In this document: one piece after another, positions 34,975 through 43,491 of the stretch
Numbering within the stretch: the stretch's first letter is position 1
Layout of the letters: each line of letters starts with the position of its first letter
Source of the DNA: Bacillota bacterium
GTDB lineage: Bacteria > Bacillota > Clostridia > Christensenellales > Aristaeellaceae
Direction of reading: 5' to 3'
NCBI GenBank assembly: GCA_023415715.1
Contig: JAEZJP010000285.1
Span: 1 to 56,892, forward strand
DNA: 56,892 nt
Notes under the pieces: generated by a model
What the model saw: the letters and a program-made list of their open reading frames with translations, nothing else
What the model was told of the DNA's origin: nothing
The model's database searches: none
Program-made: the position numbers and the translations under genes

Positions 34975-35675
34975 ATGGCGTATGAAGATGTTTTGGATAT
35001 CAGTCTGGAAAGGACCGTCACGCTGTGCGGCATGAATGTATATCCCAACCCTGAATACCACCCTGAGCGCACCATGACGGAGCATGATCTTTTATACATC
35101 TGCGAAGGCGAATGGACGATTGCACAGGATGATCAAACCTACCTGCTCAAGGCAGGCGAGGCCATTTTCCTTAGGGCGGGCAGCCACCATTATTGTCCGG
35201 TGCAGTGTATGCCCAACACGCGAACCATGTTTGTTCACTTTGGCAGGCTGCAGGGCGACCGTTATGACGTGAATATGACACCTGATATGATGAAGGCAAA
35301 TGCTACGGAACGCAGGGTGGGCTTCATGACGGTAACCGCCTGCGGACAGTACTCCGAGGTGGCAAGGATACTCCGGCGTATCATCGATGCCTTCTGGTCG
35401 GAGCGGGACGATAAGGAATTTCAGTACGCTCCCTTTCCTCCCGCTTCAAGCAGATCACAGGGCAGGGTGTGCACCAGTACCAAATCAATTTAAAGCTGGA
35501 AATGGCTTATGCCGCCATCCGCACAACCGACCGCACCATTCAGGACATTGCCGCCGGTTACGGCTTTTATGATGCCTATCAATTCAGCCGCCTGTTTAAA
35601 AGGAAATATGGAAAATCACCAAAGCATTTCAAAATGCGTGACCCGTCGGTGAATACAAACAGGCCGCCGTTGTAA
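34975..35675 (+). pseudogene. AraC-family regulator, broken by internal deletion and frameshift
   Basis: The first frame, from ATG 34975, gives a cupin-type sensor (YPNPEYHPERTMTEHDLLYI, then TYLLKAGEAIFLRAGSHHYC) up to DAFWSERDDKEFQYA near 35430. A +1-type change of frame leads into SSRFKQITGQGVHQYQINLK and then DIAAGYGFYDAYQFSRLFKR ending KYGKSPKHFKMRDPS, the second half of an AraC HTH domain, with stop at 35675. Between sensor and HTH about 40-50 residues expected in the family (linker and first HTH helices) are missing, so both a deletion and a frameshift are present. It sits directly upstream of the ribose-type transporter operon and was probably its regulator. Confidence 0.75.
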
Positions 35676-35836
35676 CTTAATGAATTGTTTGCATTTTTAC
35701 GAAAAAGTTCAGTTTTTACGGGCAATTTGCGCATCTGGGATATCAAATCGCCCTAATCGGAATATTCAGCCGATGAATCGGAAAAAAACAACCTTTTTGA
35801 TAGAATCAACTTCCCAATAGAACAAACAAATTAAGG

Positions 35837-35868
35837 AAACCGCTGCATTCATACGCATCGGTTTTTTT
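35837..35868 (+). terminator. Rho-independent terminator before the sugar ABC operon
   Basis: AAACCG (35837-35842) and TGC (35844-35846) pair with GCA (35855-35857) and CGGTTT (35859-35864), followed by a run of seven T. It would stop transcription from the broken AraC gene. The gap 35676-35928 otherwise holds a TATAAT at 35871-35876 that may be the -10 of the transporter promoter; its -35 is weak. Confidence 0.65.
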
Positions 35869-35928
35869 ATTATAATTAAATAAATCTGGCGTAAATTGAA
35901 TACACAATACGAACGGAGGTCGCAGATC

Positions 35929-37047
35929 ATGAAAAAGATCCTGTCCTTGATCCTGGTACTCTCAATGGTCTTTGGTCTGTTCGCGCTCACGGCGCACGCC
36001 GAGGATATCACCATCGGTGTATCCATATGGAGTTCGACCGACACGCTCGGCAGCGAGGTCAAGCGGATTCTGGATGCCGCGGCGCAGGCGCTGAACGTGA
36101 AAGTGATCTATGTGGATCAGGCCCACATTTCAGAGCAGGTTACCGCTTCTGCGGAGACGCTTGCCATGGCCGGGTGCGACGGCATGATCATCTGCAACTC
36201 CTCCTCGGCGGAAATGGCCTCCGTCATCAATACCTGCACACAAAACGAAATGTATGTGGCGCAGTTCTTCCGCGTCATCAATGAGGCGGCGAATCCCACG
36301 GAGTATGCGCTTGCCAAGTCATCCCCGTATTATGTGGGCACGGTGCATGAATCCGAGCCGGACAACGGAAAGCGCCTGGTTCAAATCGTGTGTGAAAAGG
36401 GCGCCCGGAAGATCGGCCTGATGGGCTGGGAACCCGGTGACGCTACGTTCCTTGGCCGCTGGGAAGGCTACAAGGCTGGTATCGAGGAATGGAATACAGC
36501 CCATCCCGATGACAAAGCCACCTTGCTTGAGCCGCAGTACGGCAGAACGACATCCGATACCGGACGCGCCACCGCTGAAGCCATTATTGCCGCGAATCCC
36601 GACATTGACGCCTTGATCGTAGCAGGCGGCGGCGGCGATCCTCTGATCGGCGCGATCGCGGCCATCGAAGGCCTTGGTCTCACTGGCAAGATCCAGGTTG
36701 TCTCCACAGACTTCCTGCCGGACCTTGGCGAGAAGCTCAAATCCGGCGCTATGAGCGCCGAATCCGGCGGGCACTATGCCGACCCGTTCTTCGCCTTCAT
36801 GCTGGTATACAACGCCATCACAGGCAAGTATCCCACTTCCACGGACAGCTTCTACGAGATCGTATTCCCGTATATGTTCGTAGGCTCGTCTGAAGACTAT
36901 GAGGCATATGCCAAGTATTTCACCGGCACCGAATTGCCCTATTATACGGATGAAATCAAGGCCATGGCGGACTTGAGCTTTGAACAGCTCAGCGAGACCT
37001 GCTCCAAGCTGTCTGTGGAGGACGTTGTGGCACGCCACGCCAAATAA
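35929..37047 (+). CDS. Ribose-type sugar-binding protein of an ABC importer
   Basis: 372 residues from ATG 35929, with GGAGG 9 nt upstream. Signal peptide MKKILSLILVLSMVFGLFAL with cleavage likely after AHA; no lipobox Cys. The type I periplasmic-binding fold (Peripla_BP_4) is seen in ITIGVSIWSSTDTLGSEVKR, then SAETLAMAGCDGMIICNSSS, PDIDALIVAGGGGDPLIGAI and LTGKIQVVSTDFLP. Such proteins bind monosaccharides or small sugar-like molecules between two lobes. It is followed by a strong stem-loop and then permease, two-domain ATPase and second permease. The ligand is not determinable; neighbours give no clue. Confidence 0.9.
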   Translation: MKKILSLILVLSMVFGLFALTAHAEDITIGVSIWSSTDTLGSEVKRILDAAAQALNVKVIYVDQAHISEQVTASAETLAMAGCDGMIICNSSSAEMASVINTCTQNEMYVAQFFRVINEAANPTEYALAKSSPYYVGTVHESEPDNGKRLVQIVCEKGARKIGLMGWEPGDATFLGRWEGYKAGIEEWNTAHPDDKATLLEPQYGRTTSDTGRATAEAIIAANPDIDALIVAGGGGDPLIGAIAAIEGLGLTGKIQVVSTDFLPDLGEKLKSGAMSAESGGHYADPFFAFMLVYNAITGKYPTSTDSFYEIVFPYMFVGSSEDYEAYAKYFTGTELPYYTDEIKAMADLSFEQLSETCSKLSVEDVVARHAK

Positions 37048-37073
37048 CACGGAATTTACAAATAGAATAGAGC

Positions 37074-37103
37074 ATGGGGCTGTTCCCCGGGGAACAGCCC
37101 CAT
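37074..37103 (+). other. Intercistronic stem-loop after the sugar-binding protein gene
   Basis: ATGGGGCTGTTCC (37074-37086) and GGAACAGCCCCAT (37091-37103) form a perfect 13-bp stem around the tetraloop CCGG. No T-run follows. It lies 27 nt after the binding-protein stop and probably stabilises that part of the message over the permease part. Confidence 0.75.
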
Positions 37104-37147
37104 CTCTTGATAATTTCCAATCCTTTTAAAACGAAGGAAGGATGCAT

Positions 37148-38116
37148 ATGGATCTGAATGCCCGTCTTCAAAATTTTAAAACGAACAAAGTTTTCGGACG
37201 GTTCTACGGGCTGATGCTGCTTATGCTGATGGCAGCCTTTTTCTTTGTTGTATTCAAGATCCTGACGCCGTCGAATTTCGGAAGCATCGAAAACCTGTAC
37301 TTCTATCTCCAATCGTCCATCATTTATTCGGTAGGAGCCTGCGGCCTATACTTTATAGTGGTTATGGGACTGTTTGACTTTTCCATTGGCGCGAATGTGG
37401 TGCTCTCCGCAATAGTTGGCGTTGTACTGTCCAAGACATTCGGTTACGCCGGATTATTATTGGGCTGCATCCTGTGCGGTGCTCTGATCGGCTTTTTGAA
37501 CGGTTTCCTGTACATCAAACTGAATATACCATCCATGATTGTTACGGTTGGCCTGATGCTCATCTATGAATCGGTAGCCTATTATGTCGCGGGCGGCGTC
37601 AAGCAGGTGCTTGATTCCCCCCTGCAGGCATTTGGCAGCGCTCCTGGAAACATCCTCTTGGCTTTTGCCGCTTTTCTTCTGACCAATTTCATATTGAAGT
37701 ATACCAGGATCGGCACATATTGCTATGCCATCGGCAGCAACGAGTTTACAGCAAAAAACATGGGGATCAGCGTAAACAAGCAAAAGCTTTATGGCTTTGT
37801 GCTTTGCCATCTTTTCGTGGGCGTGATGGCCATCCTGTCGGTCAGCTACGGTACTTCAATGACGGCGACCACAGGCATGACATCCATGATCCGCAACTTC
37901 ACACCGCTGATGGGTACCTTTTTCGGCCTTACATTCCGCAAATACGGCACCGCTGTGCCCGCCATCGTGATTGGGGAATTCATTATCGCCATCATATTCA
38001 ACGGATTCGTGGCGCTGGGAGCGCCCACCACAGTCCAGAACATCGTGACCGGCGCCGCGCTGCTGGCCATCGTCGCCCTGACCGCAAGCCCTGAAAAGGG
38101 TGAGATTGCGAAATAA
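37148..38116 (+). CDS. Sugar ABC importer permease (RbsC-like) 1
   Basis: 322 residues. ATG 37148 is 6 nt after GGAAGG; ATG 37142 abuts the ribosome site and is less likely. It has about nine hydrophobic segments. The core matches BPD_transp_2: YFIVVMGLFDFSIGANVVLS, then LIGFLNGFLYIKLNIPSMIV and LKYTRIGTYCYAIGSNEFTA with KNMGISVNKQK. Works with the second permease 39643-40626 as a heterodimer to carry the sugar across the membrane. The stop is 16 nt before the ATPase gene. Confidence 0.88.
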   Translation: MDLNARLQNFKTNKVFGRFYGLMLLMLMAAFFFVVFKILTPSNFGSIENLYFYLQSSIIYSVGACGLYFIVVMGLFDFSIGANVVLSAIVGVVLSKTFGYAGLLLGCILCGALIGFLNGFLYIKLNIPSMIVTVGLMLIYESVAYYVAGGVKQVLDSPLQAFGSAPGNILLAFAAFLLTNFILKYTRIGTYCYAIGSNEFTAKNMGISVNKQKLYGFVLCHLFVGVMAILSVSYGTSMTATTGMTSMIRNFTPLMGTFFGLTFRKYGTAVPAIVIGEFIIAIIFNGFVALGAPTTVQNIVTGAALLAIVALTASPEKGEIAK

Positions 38117-38132
38117 CGGAGGATACAAGACA

Positions 38133-39629
38133 ATGGCAGAAACGATTTTAGCCGCCGATCATGTGGACAAATCCTTCGGAATTACGCATGCGGTCAATCA
38201 TGTTTCCCTTGAATTTCAAAAAGGCGAGATCAGGGGGCTGATCGGCGAAAACGGGTCGGGCAAATCCACCTTCTGTTCCATGCTTTGCGGCATCCATACC
38301 ATCGACGGCGGACGTTTTCTCCTGAATGGGAAGGAGATTAAAGCACGTAACCAGGTGGAGGCCAACAAGGCGGGAATCTCCATTATCGTGCAGGAAATGG
38401 GCACGCTGTCCGGCCTGACAGTAGCCGAGAACATCTTCCTGGGGAACGAGGACCGTTTCATCAGGTATGGCGTCAAAAACACGGCCGCCATGAACAGGGA
38501 GGCCCAGCGCCTGCTTAACGAATACGGCTTTAAGCATATCAAGGCATCGCTGATAATCGATCATTTTCATTTTGAAGACCGCAAGCTGATAGAAATCGTG
38601 AAGGCTACGTATTTCAAGCCGCTTGTTGTTGTTATCGATGAAACGACAACAGCGCTCAGCCAGTATGGGCGCGAGGAGTTGTACAAACTCATGGAGGGAA
38701 CCCGCGCGGATGGCCGCACGGTGATCTTTATTTCCCACGATCTGAACGAAGTGCTTGAGCATACGGATACCATCTCCGTCCTGCGCGATGGTGAGCTGAT
38801 CGATACGGTGAAAAGCGCGCAAGTCACCGAGGATGATTTAAAGCGGCTGATGGTGGGCCGGGAGCTTAACAGCCGTTATTACCGCACCGACTATGGTGAT
38901 CCGGAAAACAGTGAGGTTGTGCTGTCTGTTAAGAATGTATCTGTGCACAAACAGATACAAGACATCACCTTCGAACTACACAAAGGGGAGATCCTGGGCT
39001 TCGGAGGCCTCAGCGAGTGCGGCATGCACGAGGTGGGAAAAGCGGTGTTCGGCGCATCCTTTGACCGTACGGGATCTGTGGAATTATATGATGGCACCAG
39101 GATCGATTCCATACCGGACGCCATCAGCCATTCCATTGCTTACGCATCCAAGGACCGTGATAACGAATCGCTGATCGTAAACGATTCCATCCTCGACAAC
39201 ATCGTGCTGCCTTCGGTAAATGACCTTGCTGAAAAGGGGTTTCTGAAACGGAAGAAACTCAACCGTTTCGCTCAGGAGCATGCCGAAACAATGAGCGTAA
39301 AGATGACCGGGATCGAACAGTTTGTTTCCGATTTGTCCGGCGGAAACAAGCAAAAGATCGTCCTGGCGCGCTGGCTGGGAAAAGCGTCGGATATCCTCGT
39401 GCTGGACAGCCCCACACGGGGAATCGACGTCAAGGTCAAGGCTGATATCTATGCGCTCATGGCAGAGCTTAGGGCGAAAGGCAAATCCATCATCATGATT
39501 TCAGAAGAGATACAGGAGCTGCTGGGTATGTGCGACAGGATCCTGATCATGAAGGATGGGGCTTTAAGCGCTGAATTTCACCGCAGCAAGGAACTTGGCG
39601 AAGAAGATATCATTGCCAGGATGCTATAG
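38133..39629 (+). CDS. Sugar ABC importer ATPase with two nucleotide-binding domains (RbsA/MglA-like)
   Basis: 498 residues from ATG 38133, with GGAGG 10 nt upstream. Domain 1: Walker A GENGSGKST (38-46), Walker B VVVIDE (Asp169) and ISHDLNEV. Its signature, normally LS-x-x-QxQ, is replaced by DHFHFEDRKLIEIVKA. Domain 2: degenerate Walker A region GFGGLSECGMHEVGKAVFG, usual for this family, but a perfect signature LSGGNKQK (401-408) and VLDSPTRGIDV. One composite ATP site in these tandem ATPases is normally weak; here domain 1 also carries the changed signature, so ATP usage may differ. Cytoplasmic, tied to the two flanking permeases. Confidence 0.9.
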   Translation: MAETILAADHVDKSFGITHAVNHVSLEFQKGEIRGLIGENGSGKSTFCSMLCGIHTIDGGRFLLNGKEIKARNQVEANKAGISIIVQEMGTLSGLTVAENIFLGNEDRFIRYGVKNTAAMNREAQRLLNEYGFKHIKASLIIDHFHFEDRKLIEIVKATYFKPLVVVIDETTTALSQYGREELYKLMEGTRADGRTVIFISHDLNEVLEHTDTISVLRDGELIDTVKSAQVTEDDLKRLMVGRELNSRYYRTDYGDPENSEVVLSVKNVSVHKQIQDITFELHKGEILGFGGLSECGMHEVGKAVFGASFDRTGSVELYDGTRIDSIPDAISHSIAYASKDRDNESLIVNDSILDNIVLPSVNDLAEKGFLKRKKLNRFAQEHAETMSVKMTGIEQFVSDLSGGNKQKIVLARWLGKASDILVLDSPTRGIDVKVKADIYALMAELRAKGKSIIMISEEIQELLGMCDRILIMKDGALSAEFHRSKELGEEDIIARML

Positions 39630-39642
39630 GAGGGCGTGAAGC

Positions 39643-40626
39643 ATGATACAGCGTCAAACCGTTGCCGGATTAGGTCCGCAGGGCGCCGGCAAAATCAGGG
39701 AAGTCCACTTGGGATCACGCTTAAAGGCCTTCCTCCCGCTGTTCGGACTGATTGTGATCATTGCAGTTTTTGCACTGCTGACCGGAGGGCAGATCATCAG
39801 TTCAAAGAGCATTCGGCTGATTCTCAGCCAGGTATATCCCCTCATGATCGCCGGCACCGGAGTGTTTATGGTGATGACACTGGGCAGCCTGGATTTTTCG
39901 CAGGGATCGATCCTTGGCATTTCCTCCATAGTGGTCAGCGCGCTTTCCTTCTACAACATCCCCCTGGCAATCCTCGGCGGCATCCTGACCGGTGCTGCTA
40001 TTGGCGCGATCAACGGATTCTTTCATGTGCGTTTCAGGATCCCTTCCTTTATCGTTACCATCTGCTCCATGTACTTGTTCCGCGGCCTTTGTGCATATTT
40101 GACCACAAACGCACCGGTGGCGGCTACACCGACCATCACTGCGCTTAATCAGGACTTTATAAAGCTTCTCATCACAGGTATAGTACTGCTTGTTGTGTTC
40201 ATTCTGTTCCATTTTACTAAGCTTGGCATCGATCTCAAGGCGGTTGGAGCCGGCGAAAAAGCGGCAAGGTATTCCGGCGTGCGCACCGACAAGATGAAAC
40301 TGCTGGTGTTCATTGCGGCAGGAGCTATTACAGGGATTGCGGCCTTTGTAAACGTAGTGAAGGTCGGCTCCATCACATCCACTGCTGGCAACCAGTTCGA
40401 AACGCAGATTCTCATTGCGCTGGTACTCGGCGGCCTGCCGATCTCGGGCGGCGCCAAGGTCCGCTTTTCTAATATCATCATCGGCACACTGATTTCCCTC
40501 ATTCTGGGCAACGGTCTGGTCATGCTTGGCCTGGATACCGCGATGCAGCAGCTTATCAAGGGCATGATCTTTCTGGCGGTTGTAGCGCTGACAATCGACC
40601 GGAAATCCCTCAAGGTCATCAAGTGA
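39643..40626 (+). CDS. Sugar ABC importer permease (RbsC-like) 2
   Basis: 327 residues, 13 nt after the ATPase, with AGGAGGG upstream. A charged N-terminal 30 residues (cytoplasmic) precede about nine membrane segments. Core motifs: FMVMTLGSLDFSQGSILGIS, then AAIGAINGFFHVRFRIPSFI and LKAVGAGEKAARYSGVRTDK. It differs in the N-terminal part from permease 1 but shares the fold, so the two form the membrane pore. It is the last gene of the operon, followed by a strong stem-loop. Confidence 0.9.
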   Translation: MIQRQTVAGLGPQGAGKIREVHLGSRLKAFLPLFGLIVIIAVFALLTGGQIISSKSIRLILSQVYPLMIAGTGVFMVMTLGSLDFSQGSILGISSIVVSALSFYNIPLAILGGILTGAAIGAINGFFHVRFRIPSFIVTICSMYLFRGLCAYLTTNAPVAATPTITALNQDFIKLLITGIVLLVVFILFHFTKLGIDLKAVGAGEKAARYSGVRTDKMKLLVFIAAGAITGIAAFVNVVKVGSITSTAGNQFETQILIALVLGGLPISGGAKVRFSNIIIGTLISLILGNGLVMLGLDTAMQQLIKGMIFLAVVALTIDRKSLKVIK

Positions 40627-40644
40627 ACCTGCGCATGATGCATA

Positions 40645-40673
40645 AAGCCGTTCCGCGTGTTGCGGAACGGCTT
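40645..40673. terminator. Bidirectional stem-loop between convergent genes
   Basis: AAGCCGTTCCGC (40645-40656) and GCGGAACGGCTT (40662-40673) form a perfect 12-bp stem with a 5-nt loop between the ends of permease 2 (40626, +) and the flavoprotein (40697, -). T-runs are poor on both sides, but position and strength favour a shared terminator. Confidence 0.65.
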
Positions 40674-40696
40674 GATTCGGTAGCTCCTGGTATGAA

Positions 40697-42586
40697 TTAC
40701 TTGCCTGCCGCAGCATTGGTCCCTGCAATGCGGCCGAATACAAGGATATCGGTCAAAGCGTTTCCGCCAAGACGGTTACCGGCATGCAAACCACCAGTCA
40801 CTTCACCGGCAGCATACAATCCGGGGATGATGTCACCTTGCGTGTTAAGTACATGAGTATCCTTATCAATGGTGACGCCACCCATGGTGTGATGCAGGGA
40901 GGGGGAGCGGGGAGTAGCAACGAAGGGAGGCTCGTCAATCTTTTCGCCAAAGAGCGCCTTGCCAAAATCGTCATCCTTTTGTGCTTCCACAAAGCCATTG
41001 TAGCGATCGATTTCTGCTACGAAGGCATCGGCAGGGATGCCAAGCTTATTGGCAAGCTCCTCCAGGGTGTTGGCGGAAACAACGTTTCCCTTGGCTTCCA
41101 TACCGGCCACGTCGGCGTTTTTGGCGATCTTGTTGTCACAAATGATGAAGAACAGCTTGTCTGTTTGAGCTAAGGCAGCCTTGGAAAGCACATCCCGCTC
41201 GGAATACTCGTTGACAAACCGCTTTCCTTCCTTATTCACAAACACCTGGGTTTCAGCGCTGCCCCAGATACCGCTGAAGAGGGACCCATCCAGAGGATGG
41301 GAGGAAGGCATTAGCTGGGCAAATCCCATGCCAGTGAGACCGGCGCCTGCTTTTTCCGCCATTACGATGCCGTCACCGGTGATGGTGGGAGCGTTGGTGG
41401 AGGGCATTTTATCGGAAAGGCCTTCCCAGTAATTGTTATACTTTACAACCATCGGGGCGTTAGCAGCAAAACCGCCTGTGGCCAGCACTACGCCCTTATT
41501 GGCATGCAGTGTCACATTCGCGCCGGCGGATGTGGTAGCTTTGATCCCAACAACTTTGCCGTCTTCCATGATCAGCTCGGTAGCCCGGGTATCGGTCATG
41601 ATTTCCACACCGGATTCCCGTGCGGCTTTTTCAAAGGTGATGGTGATCTTTTCGTTTGCTACGCCGTGGGTGCGGGGCCACATAGCTCCCAGCACGGTGC
41701 TGATTCTGTCATTCCACTGAACGCCGAATTTGGTAGCCCAATTCAAGGCATCCAGGGCATTGTGGGCAAATGTATCGACAAGGGCCAGATCGGGCTCAAT
41801 GACGGTGCCGTCAAGACCTGTACGCTTGCCGCCCATGTATATGTGGAGCATGTGCAGTTCGGGGCTGTCAAATAGCTTGGAGGTGTCACCTGCCAGGTAG
41901 GTGTTGATCTGTTCCTTAACGGTCTTCAGAACGTCGGCAAACGCGCCGAAATCTTCTTCTTTCAGATCTAGATAGCGCTTGAGCTCAGCCAGGAGGGATT
42001 CGGTCATCTCAACCGTTGCCTGGCGCTCGGGATCGCAGGCATTGAAGGCACCGCCGGCCAATAAGGAGTTACCGCCCAGTGATCCTGCTTTTTCCACGAT
42101 AATTACACTAGCGCCGGCATCTTTGGCCGCCAAGGCTGCCGAAAGACCTGCGCCGCCGCCGCCGCAAATGACTACGTCATAAGTGGCTTCCACATCTTCT
42201 GCAGGTGCCTTAGCTACTTTTACAGCCTTCAAGGCTTCCACATCGCCGCCTGCCTGCTTAACACAGTCTTCCACTGCGGCCAGAATAGCCTTGGAAGAGT
42301 TGGTAGCGCCGGAAATCGTGTCGATGGCCAGTGACTGGTTTTCCACAATAGCCGCGGGTATTTCCGCAATAGGCCTGTCACTTATACCGGATGTTTCTGA
42401 ATGAGATTTTACTTCCACTGCCGTGATCTCAGTGTCGCTTACGGTGACGCTGACTTCAACCGGACCGTTATTGCCTTGCGCGGATGAAGTATACGTGCCT
42501 GCTGTGTATCCCGCGGCCATAGCTGGGACGGTGAAAACAAAGCATGCCAATACTGCGGCAAGGACCAGGGAAAGGACTCTGCGCAT
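40697..42586 (-). CDS. Exported FMN/FAD flavoprotein reductase (fumarate/urocanate reductase family)
   Basis: 629 residues from ATG 42586, with GGAGGAGGG upstream. Signal peptide MRRVLSLVLAAVLACFVF, cut likely after AMA. An FMN-binding domain (about 28-115) has the flavinylation motif DTISGATNS, with Ser97 as the acceptor for covalent FMN added by ApbE (not in this window). The FAD domain starts VVICGGGGAGLSAALAAKDA (about 138-157) and ends with PSLHHTMGGVTID and GLHAGNRLGGNALTDILVFG, as in soluble fumarate reductase-type enzymes. It probably reduces an unsaturated acceptor outside the cytoplasmic membrane, fed by membrane electron donors. Substrate unknown. It is driven by the MerR-type promoter at 42641-42671. 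Confidence 0.9.
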   Translation of the reverse strand: MRRVLSLVLAAVLACFVFTVPAMAAGYTAGTYTSSAQGNNGPVEVSVTVSDTEITAVEVKSHSETSGISDRPIAEIPAAIVENQSLAIDTISGATNSSKAILAAVEDCVKQAGGDVEALKAVKVAKAPAEDVEATYDVVICGGGGAGLSAALAAKDAGASVIIVEKAGSLGGNSLLAGGAFNACDPERQATVEMTESLLAELKRYLDLKEEDFGAFADVLKTVKEQINTYLAGDTSKLFDSPELHMLHIYMGGKRTGLDGTVIEPDLALVDTFAHNALDALNWATKFGVQWNDRISTVLGAMWPRTHGVANEKITITFEKAARESGVEIMTDTRATELIMEDGKVVGIKATTSAGANVTLHANKGVVLATGGFAANAPMVVKYNNYWEGLSDKMPSTNAPTITGDGIVMAEKAGAGLTGMGFAQLMPSSHPLDGSLFSGIWGSAETQVFVNKEGKRFVNEYSERDVLSKAALAQTDKLFFIICDNKIAKNADVAGMEAKGNVVSANTLEELANKLGIPADAFVAEIDRYNGFVEAQKDDDFGKALFGEKIDEPPFVATPRSPSLHHTMGGVTIDKDTHVLNTQGDIIPGLYAAGEVTGGLHAGNRLGGNALTDILVFGRIAGTNAAAGK

Positions 42587-42609
42587 GGAATACCCTCCTC
42601 CATTCATCT

Positions 42610-42630
42610 GTTTCACTTGAATTGTGAAAC
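42610..42630. promoter_or_regulatory. Inverted repeat in the flavoprotein leader
   Basis: GTTTCAC (42610-42616) and GTGAAAC (42624-42630) form a 7-bp dyad just downstream of the expected transcription start and upstream of the ribosome site. It may be a second operator or a short RNA stem. Confidence 0.4.
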
Positions 42631-42640
42631 ATATATCAAA

Positions 42641-42671
42641 ATAGTAAACCTTGGAGCGGCTCCAAGGTCAA
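42641..42671 (-). promoter_or_regulatory. MerR-type promoter with 19-bp spacer and perfect operator dyad
   Basis: Minus strand: -35 TTGACC (42666-42671), a 19-nt spacer, -10 TACTAT (42641-42646). The spacer contains ACCTTGGAG (42648-42656) and CTCCAAGGT (42660-42668), perfect 9-bp arms around CGG. A spacer two bases longer than normal with a dyad centred in it is the defining layout of MerR-activated promoters. It lies between the MerR gene and the flavoprotein gene, about 55 nt before the latter. Confidence 0.85.
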
Positions 42672-42678
42672 GGGGTAT

Positions 42679-43491
42679 TTATATATTTATCACAGGGATT
42701 GAAAATCCTATAATGTATTGGGTGTTTTCTGCCATACAGGTGGAACAGATGATACGTCCGGATGCGGGGCCTGAGATTCGCAGACTGTTTTCCTCAAGGT
42801 GAGCAAATAAGGGTGCAAAATCATTTTTACTTAAACAGAACGCATCTTTCGTTTTCACAGCTATACGGACACCAAAGTTTTCAGGAGTATATACGGCTTC
42901 CTTGGGAGGTACAAGTCCGGCTTTGTCCATATTGGCTTCCAGTATACCTAATCCTATGCGTACATCAAGTTCCTCTCTTGGACCGTCAAGGCTGCTTAAT
43001 GAAATCTCCACAGCAAAATAGGTGAAAGGCAGGCATGCCATCCAATGTGATATTTCTGAAAGTACCTCTGCATTAGGCCCGCATCCTTCACCCAGTACAA
43101 ACAGCGCATAACTGGCTGGTATCTGCTCCTGAAGGAAAACCTGATTTACATGATGAACCGCGTCATTTAGCATGGAAAGCTGATGCAGGCGTTCCCGTTT
43201 GGCGATCAGCTTTTCAATCTCATCTGTCAGAGCCTTTTTACGCATATCAAGATACTCTGTTTGGGCTTCAAAAGTTCCGTGCCTGCGTAATCCCTCAATA
43301 TCCCGCAGCCTCATATCCAGGCTTCTGAGCATATGAAGGTTCCAAATATCCAGAGCATCCTTACTGTTAAAGGTCCTGTATTTATTTTCCGGATTTTTCG
43401 AGGTGGATAATAGATTGCAACGTTCATAATAACGAAGCGTATCGGGTGAAATACCAAGTATACGGCAAAACTCACCGATTTTATAATTCAT
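42679..43491 (-). CDS. MerR-family transcriptional activator
   Basis: 270 residues. The N-terminal winged HTH is clear: YKIGEFCRILGISPDTLRYY, then ERCNLLSTSKNPENKYRTF and the wing/helix LHMLRSLDMRLRDIEGL. A coiled coil (MRKKALTDEIEKLIAKRERL) joins it to a C-terminal ligand domain of about 150 residues, resembling the GyrI-like fold of BmrR-type regulators (YALFVLGEGCG..., YFAVEISLSSLDGPREEL). MerR proteins of this type bend a 19-bp-spacer promoter when bound to a small molecule; exactly such a promoter is 12 nt downstream, before the flavoprotein gene. Its ATG overlaps the preceding stop by 4 nt. Confidence 0.9.
   Translation of the reverse strand: MNYKIGEFCRILGISPDTLRYYERCNLLSTSKNPENKYRTFNSKDALDIWNLHMLRSLDMRLRDIEGLRRHGTFEAQTEYLDMRKKALTDEIEKLIAKRERLHQLSMLNDAVHHVNQVFLQEQIPASYALFVLGEGCGPNAEVLSEISHWMACLPFTYFAVEISLSSLDGPREELDVRIGLGILEANMDKAGLVPPKEAVYTPENFGVRIAVKTKDAFCLSKNDFAPLFAHLEENSLRISGPASGRIICSTCMAENTQYIIGFSIPVINI

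Noticed and set aside
39802..40743. Open frame of 313 codons on the minus strand across permease 2
   Set aside because: Antisense to a membrane protein, with the His/Gln/Arg-rich composition expected of such mirrors.
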